The notes: a model not told the origin generated them from the letters alone. Shown: positions 16,555 through 25,362, numbered from the stretch's first letter. The stretch: DNA of 64,000 nucleotides from Nitrospirales bacterium (GCA_029261355.1 JAJDBM010000036.1:62001-126000), one strand, 5' to 3'. Program-made: numbers and translations.

Positions 16555-17457
16555 ATGCCTATTCGCAATTCTCCAAAACAAACAGATTTCATCTCGCGAC
16601 CTCAGATTGGGGTTGGCCTTCGTAAGACTCACTACCCCTATCTTGAAACAAAGCCCCAAACGTCGGTTGGCTGGTTTGAGGCCGTGAGTGAGAACTATAT
16701 GGACTCCGAAGGACGCCCTCTACACATGCTGCAATTGATTCGTGAAGATTACCCAATTGCGCTTCATGGAGTCTCCCTTTCCATTGCATCTGCCGAAGGT
16801 GTCCGCCCTGAGTACTTAAAACAACTCAAACAGCTCAAAGATCGTATTGATCCATTTATCATCTCTGATCATCTCTGTTGGACAGGCCTACAAAATGCGA
16901 ATTTGCATGACCTCTTACCAATTCCGTTTACCGACGAATCCCTACGTTGCATCATCAAGCACGTGGATCAGGTCCAAAACGCTCTCGGCTGTCACATTCT
17001 TTTAGAAAATGTTTCGACCTATCTTCAACCCCCTGATTCCACGTATACCGAATGGGAATTTTTGAAAGCCCTTGCCGAACAATCGGGATGCCGACTATTG
17101 TTCGATGTGAATAATCTCTACGTCAACGCCAAAAATCATCATTTTGATCCGATCCTGTTTCTCGATGCGATTCCCACTGAGCTCATTGGACAAATTCACC
17201 TCGCTGGCTATACCGACATGGGCACGTATTTGTTTGATACGCATTCAAAACCAGTGTATCCAGAAGTTTGGGAATTATTTTCAAGGTTAATCGCCCGAGC
17301 CCCCGATGTACCCGTATTAGTTGAGTGGGATGACGACATTCCTGAATTCCCCATACTGGAGGCCGAAGCACAAAAAGCGAGACAAATATGGAACGACCAT
17401 CATGGGCGTACTGACACTGAGTCAATATCAACAGCTCTTCTCTCAAGCGGCGCATAG
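16555..17457 (+). CDS. bufB: MNIO-family bufferin-modifying enzyme (DUF692)
   Basis: A 300-residue DUF692 protein of the multinuclear non-heme iron oxidase (MNIO) family, TIM-barrel fold. Typical signatures are IGVGLRKTHYPYLETKP, WFEAVSENYMD, ALHGVSLSIASAEG, ISDHLCW, HILLENVSTYL, LLFDVNNLYVNA, QIHLAGY and VLVEWDDDIP, carrying the His, Glu and Asp iron ligands. The enzyme oxidises cysteine side chains of the precursor peptide BufA, working with BufC. It follows bufA2 after a 95-base gap with a hairpin, and its 3' end overlaps bufC by 56 bases. All ligand-bearing motifs look intact. Confidence 0.93.
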   Translation: MPIRNSPKQTDFISRPQIGVGLRKTHYPYLETKPQTSVGWFEAVSENYMDSEGRPLHMLQLIREDYPIALHGVSLSIASAEGVRPEYLKQLKQLKDRIDPFIISDHLCWTGLQNANLHDLLPIPFTDESLRCIIKHVDQVQNALGCHILLENVSTYLQPPDSTYTEWEFLKALAEQSGCRLLFDVNNLYVNAKNHHFDPILFLDAIPTELIGQIHLAGYTDMGTYLFDTHSKPVYPEVWELFSRLIARAPDVPVLVEWDDDIPEFPILEAEAQKARQIWNDHHGRTDTESISTALLSSGA

Positions 17458-18217
17458 GGGAGACCACGAGTCACCTCCTGTCCGCCTGACCTCAGGGATC
17501 ACGCCAGGGGGAACCTTGTCGATTCCTGACTCGCTAGAAGTGTATCGTCGAGGGTTCATTGTTCGACTGACCGAGTCGTTAGGGGAAATATATGAATCAG
17601 TTTGGTGGGTCGCTGGCGATGAAGAGTTTTTCCGACTAGCCAAGACGTTTATCCTCAGTCAACCTTCTGAGGCATATAACCTATCTTCGTATGGCCAAGA
17701 ATTCCCTGATTTCCTGCAAGCCATGCCTCCGTTTCCCGACCTCCCCTTTCTACCCAGCCTGGCTCGCTTCGAATGGCTATTCAAGAATATTTTTCATTTA
17801 TCACAACATGAATCAGTCTCTCCTGAAGAAATCCAGCGCATCACGCAAGAAGGCAATCTACAATTTATCTTTGGACCATCGGTCTCACTCTTTTCTGCAC
17901 CCTTTGCGGTCTATGATCTTTGGAAAGTTCGAGGGACCTGCCATGATGGCCAACCTCCGGTGGAATGGGATCACGAGCAACGTCTTTTACTCTATAAAAA
18001 GCGAGATCAAATTTTCGTCAATGAGTTAGATGACGTCGAATATATGATTCTAGAAAATCTGTTAGGTGGGTCCACGTTAGAGGAAAGCCTTACTGACACA
18101 GCCAGGCAATATCCAAATCTCGAACAGGAACAGATCTCAAAGCTCTTTCAGATTATCTTTCACACTGGGATCATCCATCGTCTCTCGACCATTTCGGAGA
18201 AACCTGGTGCCCCGTGA
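17402..18217 (+). CDS. bufC: Bufferin partner protein (DUF2063)
   Basis: About 271 residues from the ATG at 17402 (GVLTLSQYQQLFSQAA), inside the 3' end of bufB; an ATG at 17321 adds 27 residues unlike the family. The N-terminal DUF2063 domain is recognisable (DSLEVYRRGFIVRLTESLGE, YGQEFPDFLQAMPPFPDLPF, LARFEWLFKNIFH). The C-terminal half is a winged-helix-like region (NELDDVEYMILENLLGGSTL). BufC-type proteins bring the precursor peptide to the MNIO enzyme. Its stop overlaps the start of the following methyltransferase by four bases (GTGA), so that gene belongs to the operon. Confidence 0.88.
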   Translation: MGVLTLSQYQQLFSQAAHRGDHESPPVRLTSGITPGGTLSIPDSLEVYRRGFIVRLTESLGEIYESVWWVAGDEEFFRLAKTFILSQPSEAYNLSSYGQEFPDFLQAMPPFPDLPFLPSLARFEWLFKNIFHLSQHESVSPEEIQRITQEGNLQFIFGPSVSLFSAPFAVYDLWKVRGTCHDGQPPVEWDHEQRLLLYKKRDQIFVNELDDVEYMILENLLGGSTLEESLTDTARQYPNLEQEQISKLFQIIFHTGIIHRLSTISEKPGAP

Positions 18218-19230
18218 ACGATGCAGGACTTCGTTCCGATAACCCATTCAAACACGGACCCATCTCTTCTCACAGTACGCTACAATTTGGGCAGATTAAT
18301 GCACCAATCTGCCCATTGCTCCCAGGCTCCCCTTGCGAAATTCTTGAAGAAATTCCTACGTCCCTCTTAATCGACTGCTATCAACGCGATCTTGGATTAG
18401 ATGTCTCCACCGAATTTGACGATACTGAGATTATCCAACTCTGTCGAGGCTTAGAATCCAACCTGACCTTCTTCCACCCAGCGATCATTGGATCTCAAAC
18501 CTTCTATCAACAACTTGAGTCATTTGACTGGTATTCCCCCCAGAATAAATTTGAATATGATCGTGCTGCAGAATGTATTCGACCAGGTGACCAGGTACTG
18601 GATGTCGGCTGTGGAGTCGGTCACTTTGCTATCCAGATACCTCATGCGCATTATGTAGGACTACGGCCTCAAGGATCGCCTCACCCAAGGATCAAAGAGC
18701 AAGAGGTCAAATTTCACACTGAGCACCTTAGCGATCATGCTGCGGCCCATACCGAATATTATGATGCGGTGTGCGCCTTTCAAGTACTCGAACACATAAC
18801 GGATCCAGTCCTCTTTGCTGAAGAACTACTTCGCTGTCTCAAACCTGGAGGAATTCTGGTATTAGGCGTCCCATCTGCAGAATCATATCTTACTCAACTC
18901 ACGAACTTAGTCTTAAATGCCCCGCCACATCATGTGACATGGTGGACCGATCAAGCCTTAAGATGCTTGGCATCTCAATGTGATCTTGAAGTGCTCAGCT
19001 TAGACCATGCTCCAGTTGAACCTTGGGAACTTCGCCTGTATTGGATGCAACGTCTTTCCTCAGCAATGACAAAATCTTCAAAAACACATTTTACGACTTC
19101 AGTGAGTCAACGACTGCTCAACATTGGGGCCTACCTCTCCGCCGGAGTCCTAGAAACCGTAATGACTGCCCCCCCTAGCATATACGGAGCATCAGTCGTC
19201 CTTATTGCAAGAAAGCAAAAAAAAACGTGA
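18214..19230 (+). CDS. Class I SAM-dependent methyltransferase
   Basis: A 338-residue protein beginning with GTG inside the bufC stop. A methyltransferase domain lies at about residues 95-220: motif I GDQVLDVGCGVGHFAIQIP, and post-motif YYDAVCAFQVLEHITDPVLF with CLKPGGILVLGVPS. The first 95 residues (CPLLPGSPCEILEEIPTSLL onward) are typical of the lead domain of methyltransferases linked to sugar or lipid modification. SAM is the donor; the acceptor is unknown. Translational coupling to bufC suggests it acts on the bufferin or on a product of the same stress response, but it could simply be a passenger. Confidence 0.85.
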   Translation: MNDAGLRSDNPFKHGPISSHSTLQFGQINAPICPLLPGSPCEILEEIPTSLLIDCYQRDLGLDVSTEFDDTEIIQLCRGLESNLTFFHPAIIGSQTFYQQLESFDWYSPQNKFEYDRAAECIRPGDQVLDVGCGVGHFAIQIPHAHYVGLRPQGSPHPRIKEQEVKFHTEHLSDHAAAHTEYYDAVCAFQVLEHITDPVLFAEELLRCLKPGGILVLGVPSAESYLTQLTNLVLNAPPHHVTWWTDQALRCLASQCDLEVLSLDHAPVEPWELRLYWMQRLSSAMTKSSKTHFTTSVSQRLLNIGAYLSAGVLETVMTAPPSIYGASVVLIARKQKKT

Positions 19231-20192
19231 GCATTGTATCGAAACTACTACTGAGCCTGATCCTCTTGGTTCCTGTCAGTATTGAGGCAGGCAAGCATCC
19301 AGCCACAAGCATGAACCCAGAAGGTCAAGTTGAGCCTTCATTGATTTATGTTTCCGATTATTTTGCATTTATGGGAAGGGATGAAACTGGACGAGTGATG
19401 TTCGCTCTCGATAATAATCGAGGACGTGATGAAGACCAATGGCAAGCCGAACATTTACTCGTTCTCTTGCACAACGAATCACAAGGATGGGCAAATTTGG
19501 AAGGTCAGGGTATATTTGGCAACGTACAGAAACAACTGCGGACACTTCCTAGTTCCCCCTCTTTTCAATTCCAAGGTACACCAGACGCGGGACTCACTAT
19601 ACACAGTCCATCCAATCAACTGACCTTAACAATTTCCCCCATTCCAGAACGACTCTCCCGAACACACCATCTCTCAAAATATTGGATGGGCTCTGCATCT
19701 GGAACGTTAGAATGGCAAGGACGAACAATCAAGGGAGTTATTATCTATGAACATCTGAGGATGCCAGACTTTAACCGGCTCAAACACAACTATCCCGACC
19801 TTTGGACTGAGTCATATGGCATGTATCTGTGGATAGGCAACGGGAGCAATCACCTGTATCTTCATAGTCAAAAAAATCCAACTCGACTCTCCCCTCTCAT
19901 TGGCGACCAAGTAGGTTTTAGTGTTGTTGAACATAATGGCGAACAACTGACAAATCTCAAACTCAAGGTTCTCGAAAAACAGCAAGCGTTAGGATTCTAT
20001 CAATGGCCTTCACGCTTGGAAGGAAGCTGGGAGGATACAAGAGGTGGAGGATCGTTCAACATCCAGGTATCTGATATTACAGTAATATCCAATTTCTTTA
20101 TCGGTGGCCTGGCAATGGGGATGGTGACTGGAGAGGTTACGCTCAATGGTCAACGACAACCCATTTATGGCCTAGTAGAGGTGCTAAAGTGA
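19227..20192 (+). CDS. Exported AttH/CrtC-like (lipocalin-like) protein
   Basis: A 321-residue protein starting with GTG inside the stop of the methyltransferase gene. It has a signal peptide (LLLSLILLVPVSIEAG) and a beta-rich body with features of the AttH/carotenoid-hydratase-like fold (LEWQGRTIKGVIIYEHLRM; GSWEDTRGGGSFNIQVSDIT; LNGQRQPIYGLVEVL). The fold assignment is by general pattern only. Such proteins bind or act on hydrophobic ligands. It ends the block of overlapping genes that starts with bufB; a 174-base gap with a weak hairpin and T-run near 20220-20241 follows. Confidence 0.45.
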   Translation: MSIVSKLLLSLILLVPVSIEAGKHPATSMNPEGQVEPSLIYVSDYFAFMGRDETGRVMFALDNNRGRDEDQWQAEHLLVLLHNESQGWANLEGQGIFGNVQKQLRTLPSSPSFQFQGTPDAGLTIHSPSNQLTLTISPIPERLSRTHHLSKYWMGSASGTLEWQGRTIKGVIIYEHLRMPDFNRLKHNYPDLWTESYGMYLWIGNGSNHLYLHSQKNPTRLSPLIGDQVGFSVVEHNGEQLTNLKLKVLEKQQALGFYQWPSRLEGSWEDTRGGGSFNIQVSDITVISNFFIGGLAMGMVTGEVTLNGQRQPIYGLVEVLK

Positions 20193-20366
20193 TCATTCAC
20201 TTTAAGAATCAACCTCTTACAGAAGAATCATTCTGATTTTTATCCATAAGTACAGAATCGAATGAAACGATTGGTCTATTTCTTAGACATTCAATTATAT
20301 AGAAAAGTCCCCATATCACTCGATTTTTATTTTTCGTAAATAGGGTTACTCGAAGAAGGAGTCAAC

Positions 20367-21416
20367 ATGCTCACTTGGATACAAAAAACGAATCAAGACC
20401 AAATCATCAATGGCGATCAAACGTATGACAGAAATGATGTAAGGGGTCTTGATCCTAGCTATATGAGAAGCAAACAAGCCCCAAAGAATCAATCAATTTC
20501 TTTTTTCCTAATAAGCACCATCATGCCTCTTTTCTTGCTATTGACCGGATGTGGAACGTTTAGTACATTACCCGATTCCTATCATCCAACCAACCCAATT
20601 GCACCCGGCACATTCTCCCATCAACTTTTCGATGAGCTCATGCACCGTCACGTGAAAGATGGGGTAGTCAATTACCCAGACATTCAGTCAGATCTCCGAT
20701 TAGAAACGTATCTTCGCGAAATCAATCAGCTCGACCCAACAACGCTTCCTACGAGAAACGATCGACTAGCATTTTGGATTAACACCTATAATGCTTTTGC
20801 AATCAAGGGAATTGTAAACGGATATTCACCCAAAACAAAATTCGGTCAATATTCGTATTTCGTCGGAGAAGAATATATGGTGGGAGAACAAGAGATAAAC
20901 CTCTGGTCAATCGAACGAGACATTTTGATCCCACGGTTTCGAGAGCCACGTATTCACTTTGCGATCGTCTGTGCCTCTCGTTCATGCCCAAAACTTCGAT
21001 CATTTGCCTTTTTGCCTGATCAACTGGATCAACAATTAAATAATAACGCAAGACAGTTTATCAACGATCCCACGAAAAACCGATTTGATCCCGAAAAAAA
21101 AGTGGCACATCTCTCAATGATTTTCGATTGGTTTGCGGAAGACTTTGAAGAACATTCTGGGTCAGTTCTCAAATACATCTCACAATTTGTGAATAATCCA
21201 ACCATCGCTCATGAATTACAGAAATCAAACTACACCATTCAATATCTCGAATATAACTGGAATTTAAATGGAATAAACCCGACCAAACCAATAGCATTCA
21301 AAAAAAAACCAAAGATGCATGGAGTAACACAGTCAGCAATGAATACCCAATTCTTTCCCAAATTCAGTCAGGTTAAGGTTCTATCATCAGTTCCACAAAG
21401 TATTGTATTGCCTTGA
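20367..21416 (+). CDS. DUF547 lipoprotein
   Basis: A 349-residue protein starting at an ATG preceded by AAGGAG. A hydrophobic stretch with a lipobox (MPLFLLLTGCGTF, around residues 52-64) indicates a lipoprotein with a long N-terminal extension; a start at 20460 would give a more normal signal. The DUF547 domain is clear: DGVVNYPDIQ, LAFWINTYNAFAIKGIVNGY, IHFAIVCASRSCPKLRSFAF and NRFDPEKKVAHLSMIFDWFA. DUF547 has a conserved Cys (CASRSCP) and is of unknown activity, often found near arsenosugar-type glycosyltransferases. Its stop overlaps the start of the radical SAM gene. Confidence 0.85.
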   Translation: MLTWIQKTNQDQIINGDQTYDRNDVRGLDPSYMRSKQAPKNQSISFFLISTIMPLFLLLTGCGTFSTLPDSYHPTNPIAPGTFSHQLFDELMHRHVKDGVVNYPDIQSDLRLETYLREINQLDPTTLPTRNDRLAFWINTYNAFAIKGIVNGYSPKTKFGQYSYFVGEEYMVGEQEINLWSIERDILIPRFREPRIHFAIVCASRSCPKLRSFAFLPDQLDQQLNNNARQFINDPTKNRFDPEKKVAHLSMIFDWFAEDFEEHSGSVLKYISQFVNNPTIAHELQKSNYTIQYLEYNWNLNGINPTKPIAFKKKPKMHGVTQSAMNTQFFPKFSQVKVLSSVPQSIVLP

Positions 21417-22408
21417 ATAACATGATTTCACAGATATTCCGGCCACTCATGAACGTCATACAAGCTCGTCCAGTTGTTGCGGTATTTGAAGTGTGTTTGC
21501 GCTGCAACTCGTCTTGCGGCTATTGCGATCTTCCCTTAAATATCGGGCGATACGAAATGACTCGTAAGGAAATCCAAAAGGTCTTTTCCAATCTCTATCA
21601 AGACGGACTGCGGCATATCTTTATTCAAGGTGGAGAACCACTGCTGAGAAGAGACCTTCCGGAGATACTAGAAGACCTAAATGCCATCGGGTACGGCTTA
21701 ACCCTCATTACAAACGGTACGTTATTAAAGCCAACACTTGTATCACGCCTGGCCAAACTTCCCCTGAACATCTCAGTGAGCCTCGATACGTTAAACCAAG
21801 AGCGCTATCACCAAATCCGAGGAGCCGATCAACTGCGATTGGTATTAGAGGGCATCACACACCTCAAAGACTATCCGCACCCCAAGTATCTCACCTGCAT
21901 TGTTAGCGAAGCCAATCGTCATGACGTCATTGAAGTCGTTCGCTTTGCACGCGCTCATGGCTTCATGCCTATCGTTGGCGCCTATCATTGGGACATTGAA
22001 CAATATGGAAAAGTCGATATGACCTTACAATACCAACGGGCCACTGCCTCTAAAGTCTTTCATTCCTTATTAGAATCCAATGTCATACCACGCGGGTACT
22101 TTCGAGAATATGTCCGCGACAATATTAACTGGTTAGAGGGGAAATCATTAGAACCATGCGATGCAGGTCGATACAGTCTCTCCATCGATGCCTCTGGAAA
22201 TGTTGCGCCATGCCTGGCGCTCAAATCAGCAGGAAATCTACTCGAATCTTCGTTAAGTGATATTCTCACACGGTTCAATCGTACCCACATTCAAGAATGT
22301 TCAGACAAGTCAACGTGCAACCTACTCTGTAGCCGTGTCGTCGGATCAACACTTCGCCACCCGACTCGGTTACTCACACCACGTAAGATCAAACCAATGT
22401 CTATGTAA
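21413..22408 (+). CDS. Radical SAM/SPASM-like protein
   Basis: A 331-residue radical SAM enzyme. The iron-sulphur triad CNSSCGYC (CxxxCxxC) is near residue 28, and the glycine-rich SAM site GGEPLLRRD follows. The start may be TTG at 21413 (coupled) or ATG at 21422. The C-terminus has several cysteines in a SPASM-like layout (EPCDAGRYSLSIDASGNVAP with C after it; ECSDKSTCNLLC), suggesting one or two extra clusters. Radical SAM/SPASM proteins often modify peptides or small molecules. The position, coupled to DUF547 and one base before a ferritin-like gene, suggests one multi-enzyme pathway. The substrate is unknown. Confidence 0.88.
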   Translation: MNNMISQIFRPLMNVIQARPVVAVFEVCLRCNSSCGYCDLPLNIGRYEMTRKEIQKVFSNLYQDGLRHIFIQGGEPLLRRDLPEILEDLNAIGYGLTLITNGTLLKPTLVSRLAKLPLNISVSLDTLNQERYHQIRGADQLRLVLEGITHLKDYPHPKYLTCIVSEANRHDVIEVVRFARAHGFMPIVGAYHWDIEQYGKVDMTLQYQRATASKVFHSLLESNVIPRGYFREYVRDNINWLEGKSLEPCDAGRYSLSIDASGNVAPCLALKSAGNLLESSLSDILTRFNRTHIQECSDKSTCNLLCSRVVGSTLRHPTRLLTPRKIKPMSM

Positions 22409-22409
22409 C

Positions 22410-23072
22410 ATGCCTATACTACTCAACACGAACGAACAACGCCCTCTCGCCAGACTGTTACAGTTCATTGAACTAGGTGAACACATTGCGCATGAGTGCG
22501 CTCACTCACAAGCTGAATTGGCTCCAGATCGTGGCACTCATGATTTCTTGAAGAAACAAGCTAGGCAGGAAGCCATACATGCCCACACGTTTCATACTGC
22601 CATCAAATGGATTTCACCTCGACACGTTGGCCCTTCGCCTTTCACTCAACCGTTTCGCCACTATCAACACCTCATTGAGTCAGCTCTGAATCGTGGCGAC
22701 TTTTATGAAACCATTTTAGCTGAACAAGTCATTCTGGAAGGTCTTGGGGAGGTCACACTCAATAAACTAGAGCGCGGACTGTTGAAACGACAAGCTCCAT
22801 TCCAACGAATGCGGCGAGTTTTTTTACAACAGGAAGAAGCCCATCATGGTTTTGGAATGAGAATTCTCGAACGAGCTCTTGCGAAACAGGACATCTCGGA
22901 AAGCTATCTACAAGAACGGGCTCATGACTACCTAACGTTAGCAGAATCCATGGTGACAACGGGCCAAGAACTACTCATTGCCATCACCGAAGACCCCGAT
23001 TGGTACCTGACAGAGTTTCATGCAACCTTACCTGATTGGCTCACCCCTTCATCTTCATATGCGGTCACCTAA
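22410..23072 (+). CDS. Ferritin-like di-iron protein
   Basis: A 220-residue all-helical protein. The ATG at 22410, one base after the previous stop, is preferred over the long frame from 22257, which lies inside the radical SAM gene. Metal-ligand motifs of the ferritin-like fold are visible: ARQEAIHAHTFH (ExxH), ILAEQVILEGLGEV and QQEEAHHGFGM (ExxH). Such proteins bind two irons and act as oxidases, oxygenases or iron stores. It lies between the radical SAM and glycosyltransferase genes in one direction, so a biosynthetic oxidase role is more likely than storage. No closer family could be named. Confidence 0.75.
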   Translation: MPILLNTNEQRPLARLLQFIELGEHIAHECAHSQAELAPDRGTHDFLKKQARQEAIHAHTFHTAIKWISPRHVGPSPFTQPFRHYQHLIESALNRGDFYETILAEQVILEGLGEVTLNKLERGLLKRQAPFQRMRRVFLQQEEAHHGFGMRILERALAKQDISESYLQERAHDYLTLAESMVTTGQELLIAITEDPDWYLTEFHATLPDWLTPSSSYAVT

Positions 23073-23099
23073 GCAGCGCTTAAAGACAAAAGACACCTT

Positions 23100-23795
23100 A
23101 TGATTTGGATCGTCATCCCAACATTGAATGAAGAACTGGCTTTGCCAGCCACGCTTCATGCCGTATTCAACCAATCAGGTGAATATACCGTTGTGGTCGT
23201 TGATGGAGGCAGTACAGATCGTACGCGTGACATTGCCAACGACGACCCACGTATTACATTATTGACATCACCAAAAGGTCGAGCGGCTCAAATGAATCGA
23301 GGTGCGGAACATACGAGAACCCTCGGTCGCTCTCCCGATGATTGGCTCCTATTTCTTCATGCCGATACAATTTTACCTGTTCATGCAATCCATGACTTAC
23401 ATCGCTTACACGCACAGCCTACCTGCCAGGCTGGAGGCTTCACCCATCAATTTTCTGGAGATGACTGGAGACTTCGATTGATTTCTTGGCTGGATAACTT
23501 TCGCTGTTCTAGGTCACATATCATCTATGGTGACCAGGCAATGTTTGTGCGACAAGGACTATTCGAACGCATTGGGGGTTTTCCGCTACAACCCATATTG
23601 GAAGATGTAAAATTTGGAGATACACTCTTGAAGCATACGGTTCCTCACCTACTTCCCTCTCATGTGGTGACAGATGCCCGCAAGTTCCTCAAAATGGGAG
23701 TTTGGAAAAGTTTGACTCGAATTTTTTTGATCATCTTACATGTTGAATACGGACTCCCGACTCTCACTCCTTCTTTTTTTCAGGATATTCGTTAG
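23100..23795 (+). CDS. Family 2 glycosyltransferase (TIGR04283 type)
   Basis: A 231-residue GT-A-fold glycosyltransferase. WIVIPTLNEELALPATLHAV and VVVDGGSTDRTRDIA are the nucleotide-sugar-binding start, KGRAAQMNRGA and LLFLHADTILP contain the DxD-like element, and FVRQGLFERIGGFPLQPILE is the acceptor region. These signatures match the TIGR04283 family, named for its association with arsenosugar biosynthesis. Known partners (ArsM, ArsS, TIGR04282) are not evident here, but a methyltransferase, a radical SAM protein and a DUF547 protein are upstream. The gene closes the rightward block that began with bufA2. Confidence 0.85.
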   Translation: MIWIVIPTLNEELALPATLHAVFNQSGEYTVVVVDGGSTDRTRDIANDDPRITLLTSPKGRAAQMNRGAEHTRTLGRSPDDWLLFLHADTILPVHAIHDLHRLHAQPTCQAGGFTHQFSGDDWRLRLISWLDNFRCSRSHIIYGDQAMFVRQGLFERIGGFPLQPILEDVKFGDTLLKHTVPHLLPSHVVTDARKFLKMGVWKSLTRIFLIILHVEYGLPTLTPSFFQDIR

Positions 23796-24090
23796 TGACG
23801 ACAAGAGCACTCTCAATACTCCCCGACATAATGCTCCGCCCTCCGGTTCTCACCGTTTCACTACACTATAATAAACAATAAACGAGCAAGTCATTGCTTA
23901 ACTTTAATCAACGGACAATACATTTAAAGACAAAGTCGACTCTGCACTTTTCTGTGGATCAGGGACAACAGAGATAATACAACCTGACTTGAACTTCTGA
24001 ATCCAGGAAATTTCTTTTTTATCACCAAACAATTCCTCAAAAAACTTAAGAAATTAGAAGTGGGTAGCCGAATAGAACGCTAACAAGACA

Positions 24091-24360
24091 ATGGCTATAA
24101 ACTCAGACATGAACTCGGCAAATGACTTTCTGACCTTTCTCCGTGACTTTGATGACATGGACTTGAATCGGTATACCTGTTTTTCTGGAGAGTTCCGAGA
24201 TCAGCGTCTCGAAGCTGGAGCGATGGCGGAAGCTGGATTCTGGAATACGATTGTCAATCTCTGTATTGACGAACGGTTACGTCGTGAAGGGGAAGTTCGT
24301 CGATTAGAATATATGTACCGCACTGGATGCGATCCAGATGAAGAGGACTATCACTCCTAA
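24091..24360 (+). CDS. Small acidic protein, paralogue A
   Basis: An 89-residue acidic protein without signal peptide or known domain. Its middle and C-terminus (FRDQRLEAGAMAEAGFWNTI and EVRRLEYMYRTGCDP) match the protein at 24758-25048 almost position by position (WRDQRLTEGSSEEVAFWNAI and EVRRLEAMYQTGKDP). The two are therefore a duplicated pair with a reversed lipoprotein gene between them. The predicted structure is helical. No function can be assigned; conservation between the copies is strong evidence that it is a real gene. Confidence 0.7.
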   Translation: MAINSDMNSANDFLTFLRDFDDMDLNRYTCFSGEFRDQRLEAGAMAEAGFWNTIVNLCIDERLRREGEVRRLEYMYRTGCDPDEEDYHS

Positions 24361-24385
24361 GACCCACCCCGAACATCTCCTCTCG

Positions 24386-24616
24386 TTACTTCTTCAATAC
24401 CGCTAATCGCTCACTGGCCCTTTTCGCCCAATCACTATCAGGACTCACCTGAACAATGTGTTCATAGAGTTCCATGGCATGGACTTGATTGCCTTGTTTT
24501 TCTTCAAACTGTGCCGTGTCAAATATCTGCTGAGGATCTTCACCACAGCCCCAAAGCCCGAGCCAACAGACGCACAAAACCATACTCAACCGTTGAGCCC
24601 AGATTATTCTTCTCAT
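24386..24616 (-). CDS. Small TPR-like lipoprotein
   Basis: A 76-residue lipoprotein. The ATG at 24616 has GGGGAGG eight bases upstream and is preferred to 24631. The signal ends in LCVCWLGLWGCGED, a lipobox-like LWGC. The mature part is about one and a half TPR helices (TAQFEEKQGNQVHAMELYEH, VSPDSDWAKRASERLAVL). It is probably anchored in the outer or inner membrane facing the periplasm. It lies, in reverse orientation, between the two copies of the small acidic protein. Confidence 0.7.
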   Translation of the reverse strand: MRRIIWAQRLSMVLCVCWLGLWGCGEDPQQIFDTAQFEEKQGNQVHAMELYEHIVQVSPDSDWAKRASERLAVLKK

Positions 24617-24757
24617 ATGAGACCTCCCCAAGTCAGAGTCCTTGCTCTGTTCAGCAAAGACGGAAAAAGTAAAGATTTTAGAGGTAGTCTACCGATAATA
24701 CTGTCATGACGTCTTCATTATAACATGTTGATACCTCCATCATAATATAGGATTACT

Positions 24758-25048
24758 ATGAATGCTGTACAAGACTTAGCCCAATCCTTAAAAAGCTTCG
24801 ATGACTGTGAGATTCGAGTCTATACCCGATTCGCGACCGAATGGCGTGACCAACGACTGACCGAAGGTTCATCCGAAGAAGTTGCCTTTTGGAATGCCAT
24901 CGTGTCGATGTTACTCGAAGAACGTCAACGACGATCCTCTGAAGTCAGACGATTAGAAGCCATGTATCAGACTGGCAAAGATCCATCACTCATGCACAGT
25001 GACGATGATGAGCTCGATGACTTTATAAGAGATTTCCCAAGCTTCTAA
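24758..25048 (+). CDS. Small acidic protein, paralogue B
   Basis: A 96-residue protein paralogous to that at 24091-24360 (see that entry for the matching blocks), with a more acidic C-terminal tail (MHSDDDELDDFIRDF). An AGGA ribosome-binding site lies before the ATG. The conserved positions (RDQRL, FWN.IV, ER.RR..EVRRLE.MY.TG.DP) suggest a compact helical binding protein. No known family was recognised. Confidence 0.7.
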   Translation: MNAVQDLAQSLKSFDDCEIRVYTRFATEWRDQRLTEGSSEEVAFWNAIVSMLLEERQRRSSEVRRLEAMYQTGKDPSLMHSDDDELDDFIRDFPSF

Positions 25049-25170
25049 CCCCTTCCCCTTTCTTTTCATCGAACCTTCTCTTTAAATAGTCCTGACTTCC
25101 CTCGAATCAGTAGGACCGCCTGGCCCTCCTCTGTATCCTTCGATCACATGAATCCAATTAGGATCATTTC

Positions 25171-25192
25171 CATGCGTGGATATCCACGCATG
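25171..25192. promoter_or_regulatory. Perfect 22-bp palindrome
   Basis: CATGCGTGGAT followed by ATCCACGCATG forms a fully symmetrical 22-base site with no spacer. It lies about 280 bases before the OmpA gene and 120 bases after the small-protein gene. A dimeric DNA-binding protein would recognise such a site. As an RNA it has no loop, so a terminator is unlikely. Confidence 0.4.
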
Positions 25193-25362
25193 CCCATCAA
25201 CCCTCCACTCACCACGAAACGATCCACTCACGAACAAACTCCGTAAGCTATTGTAATTTATATGTTTTTTATTTTTTTATCCGTGGCACTGCCATTGCTC
25301 TAATCAACTCGCATAACGGTCAAGCTGGTCATTCCTCGGAAAGGAGGTGCATTGAGAGGAAA

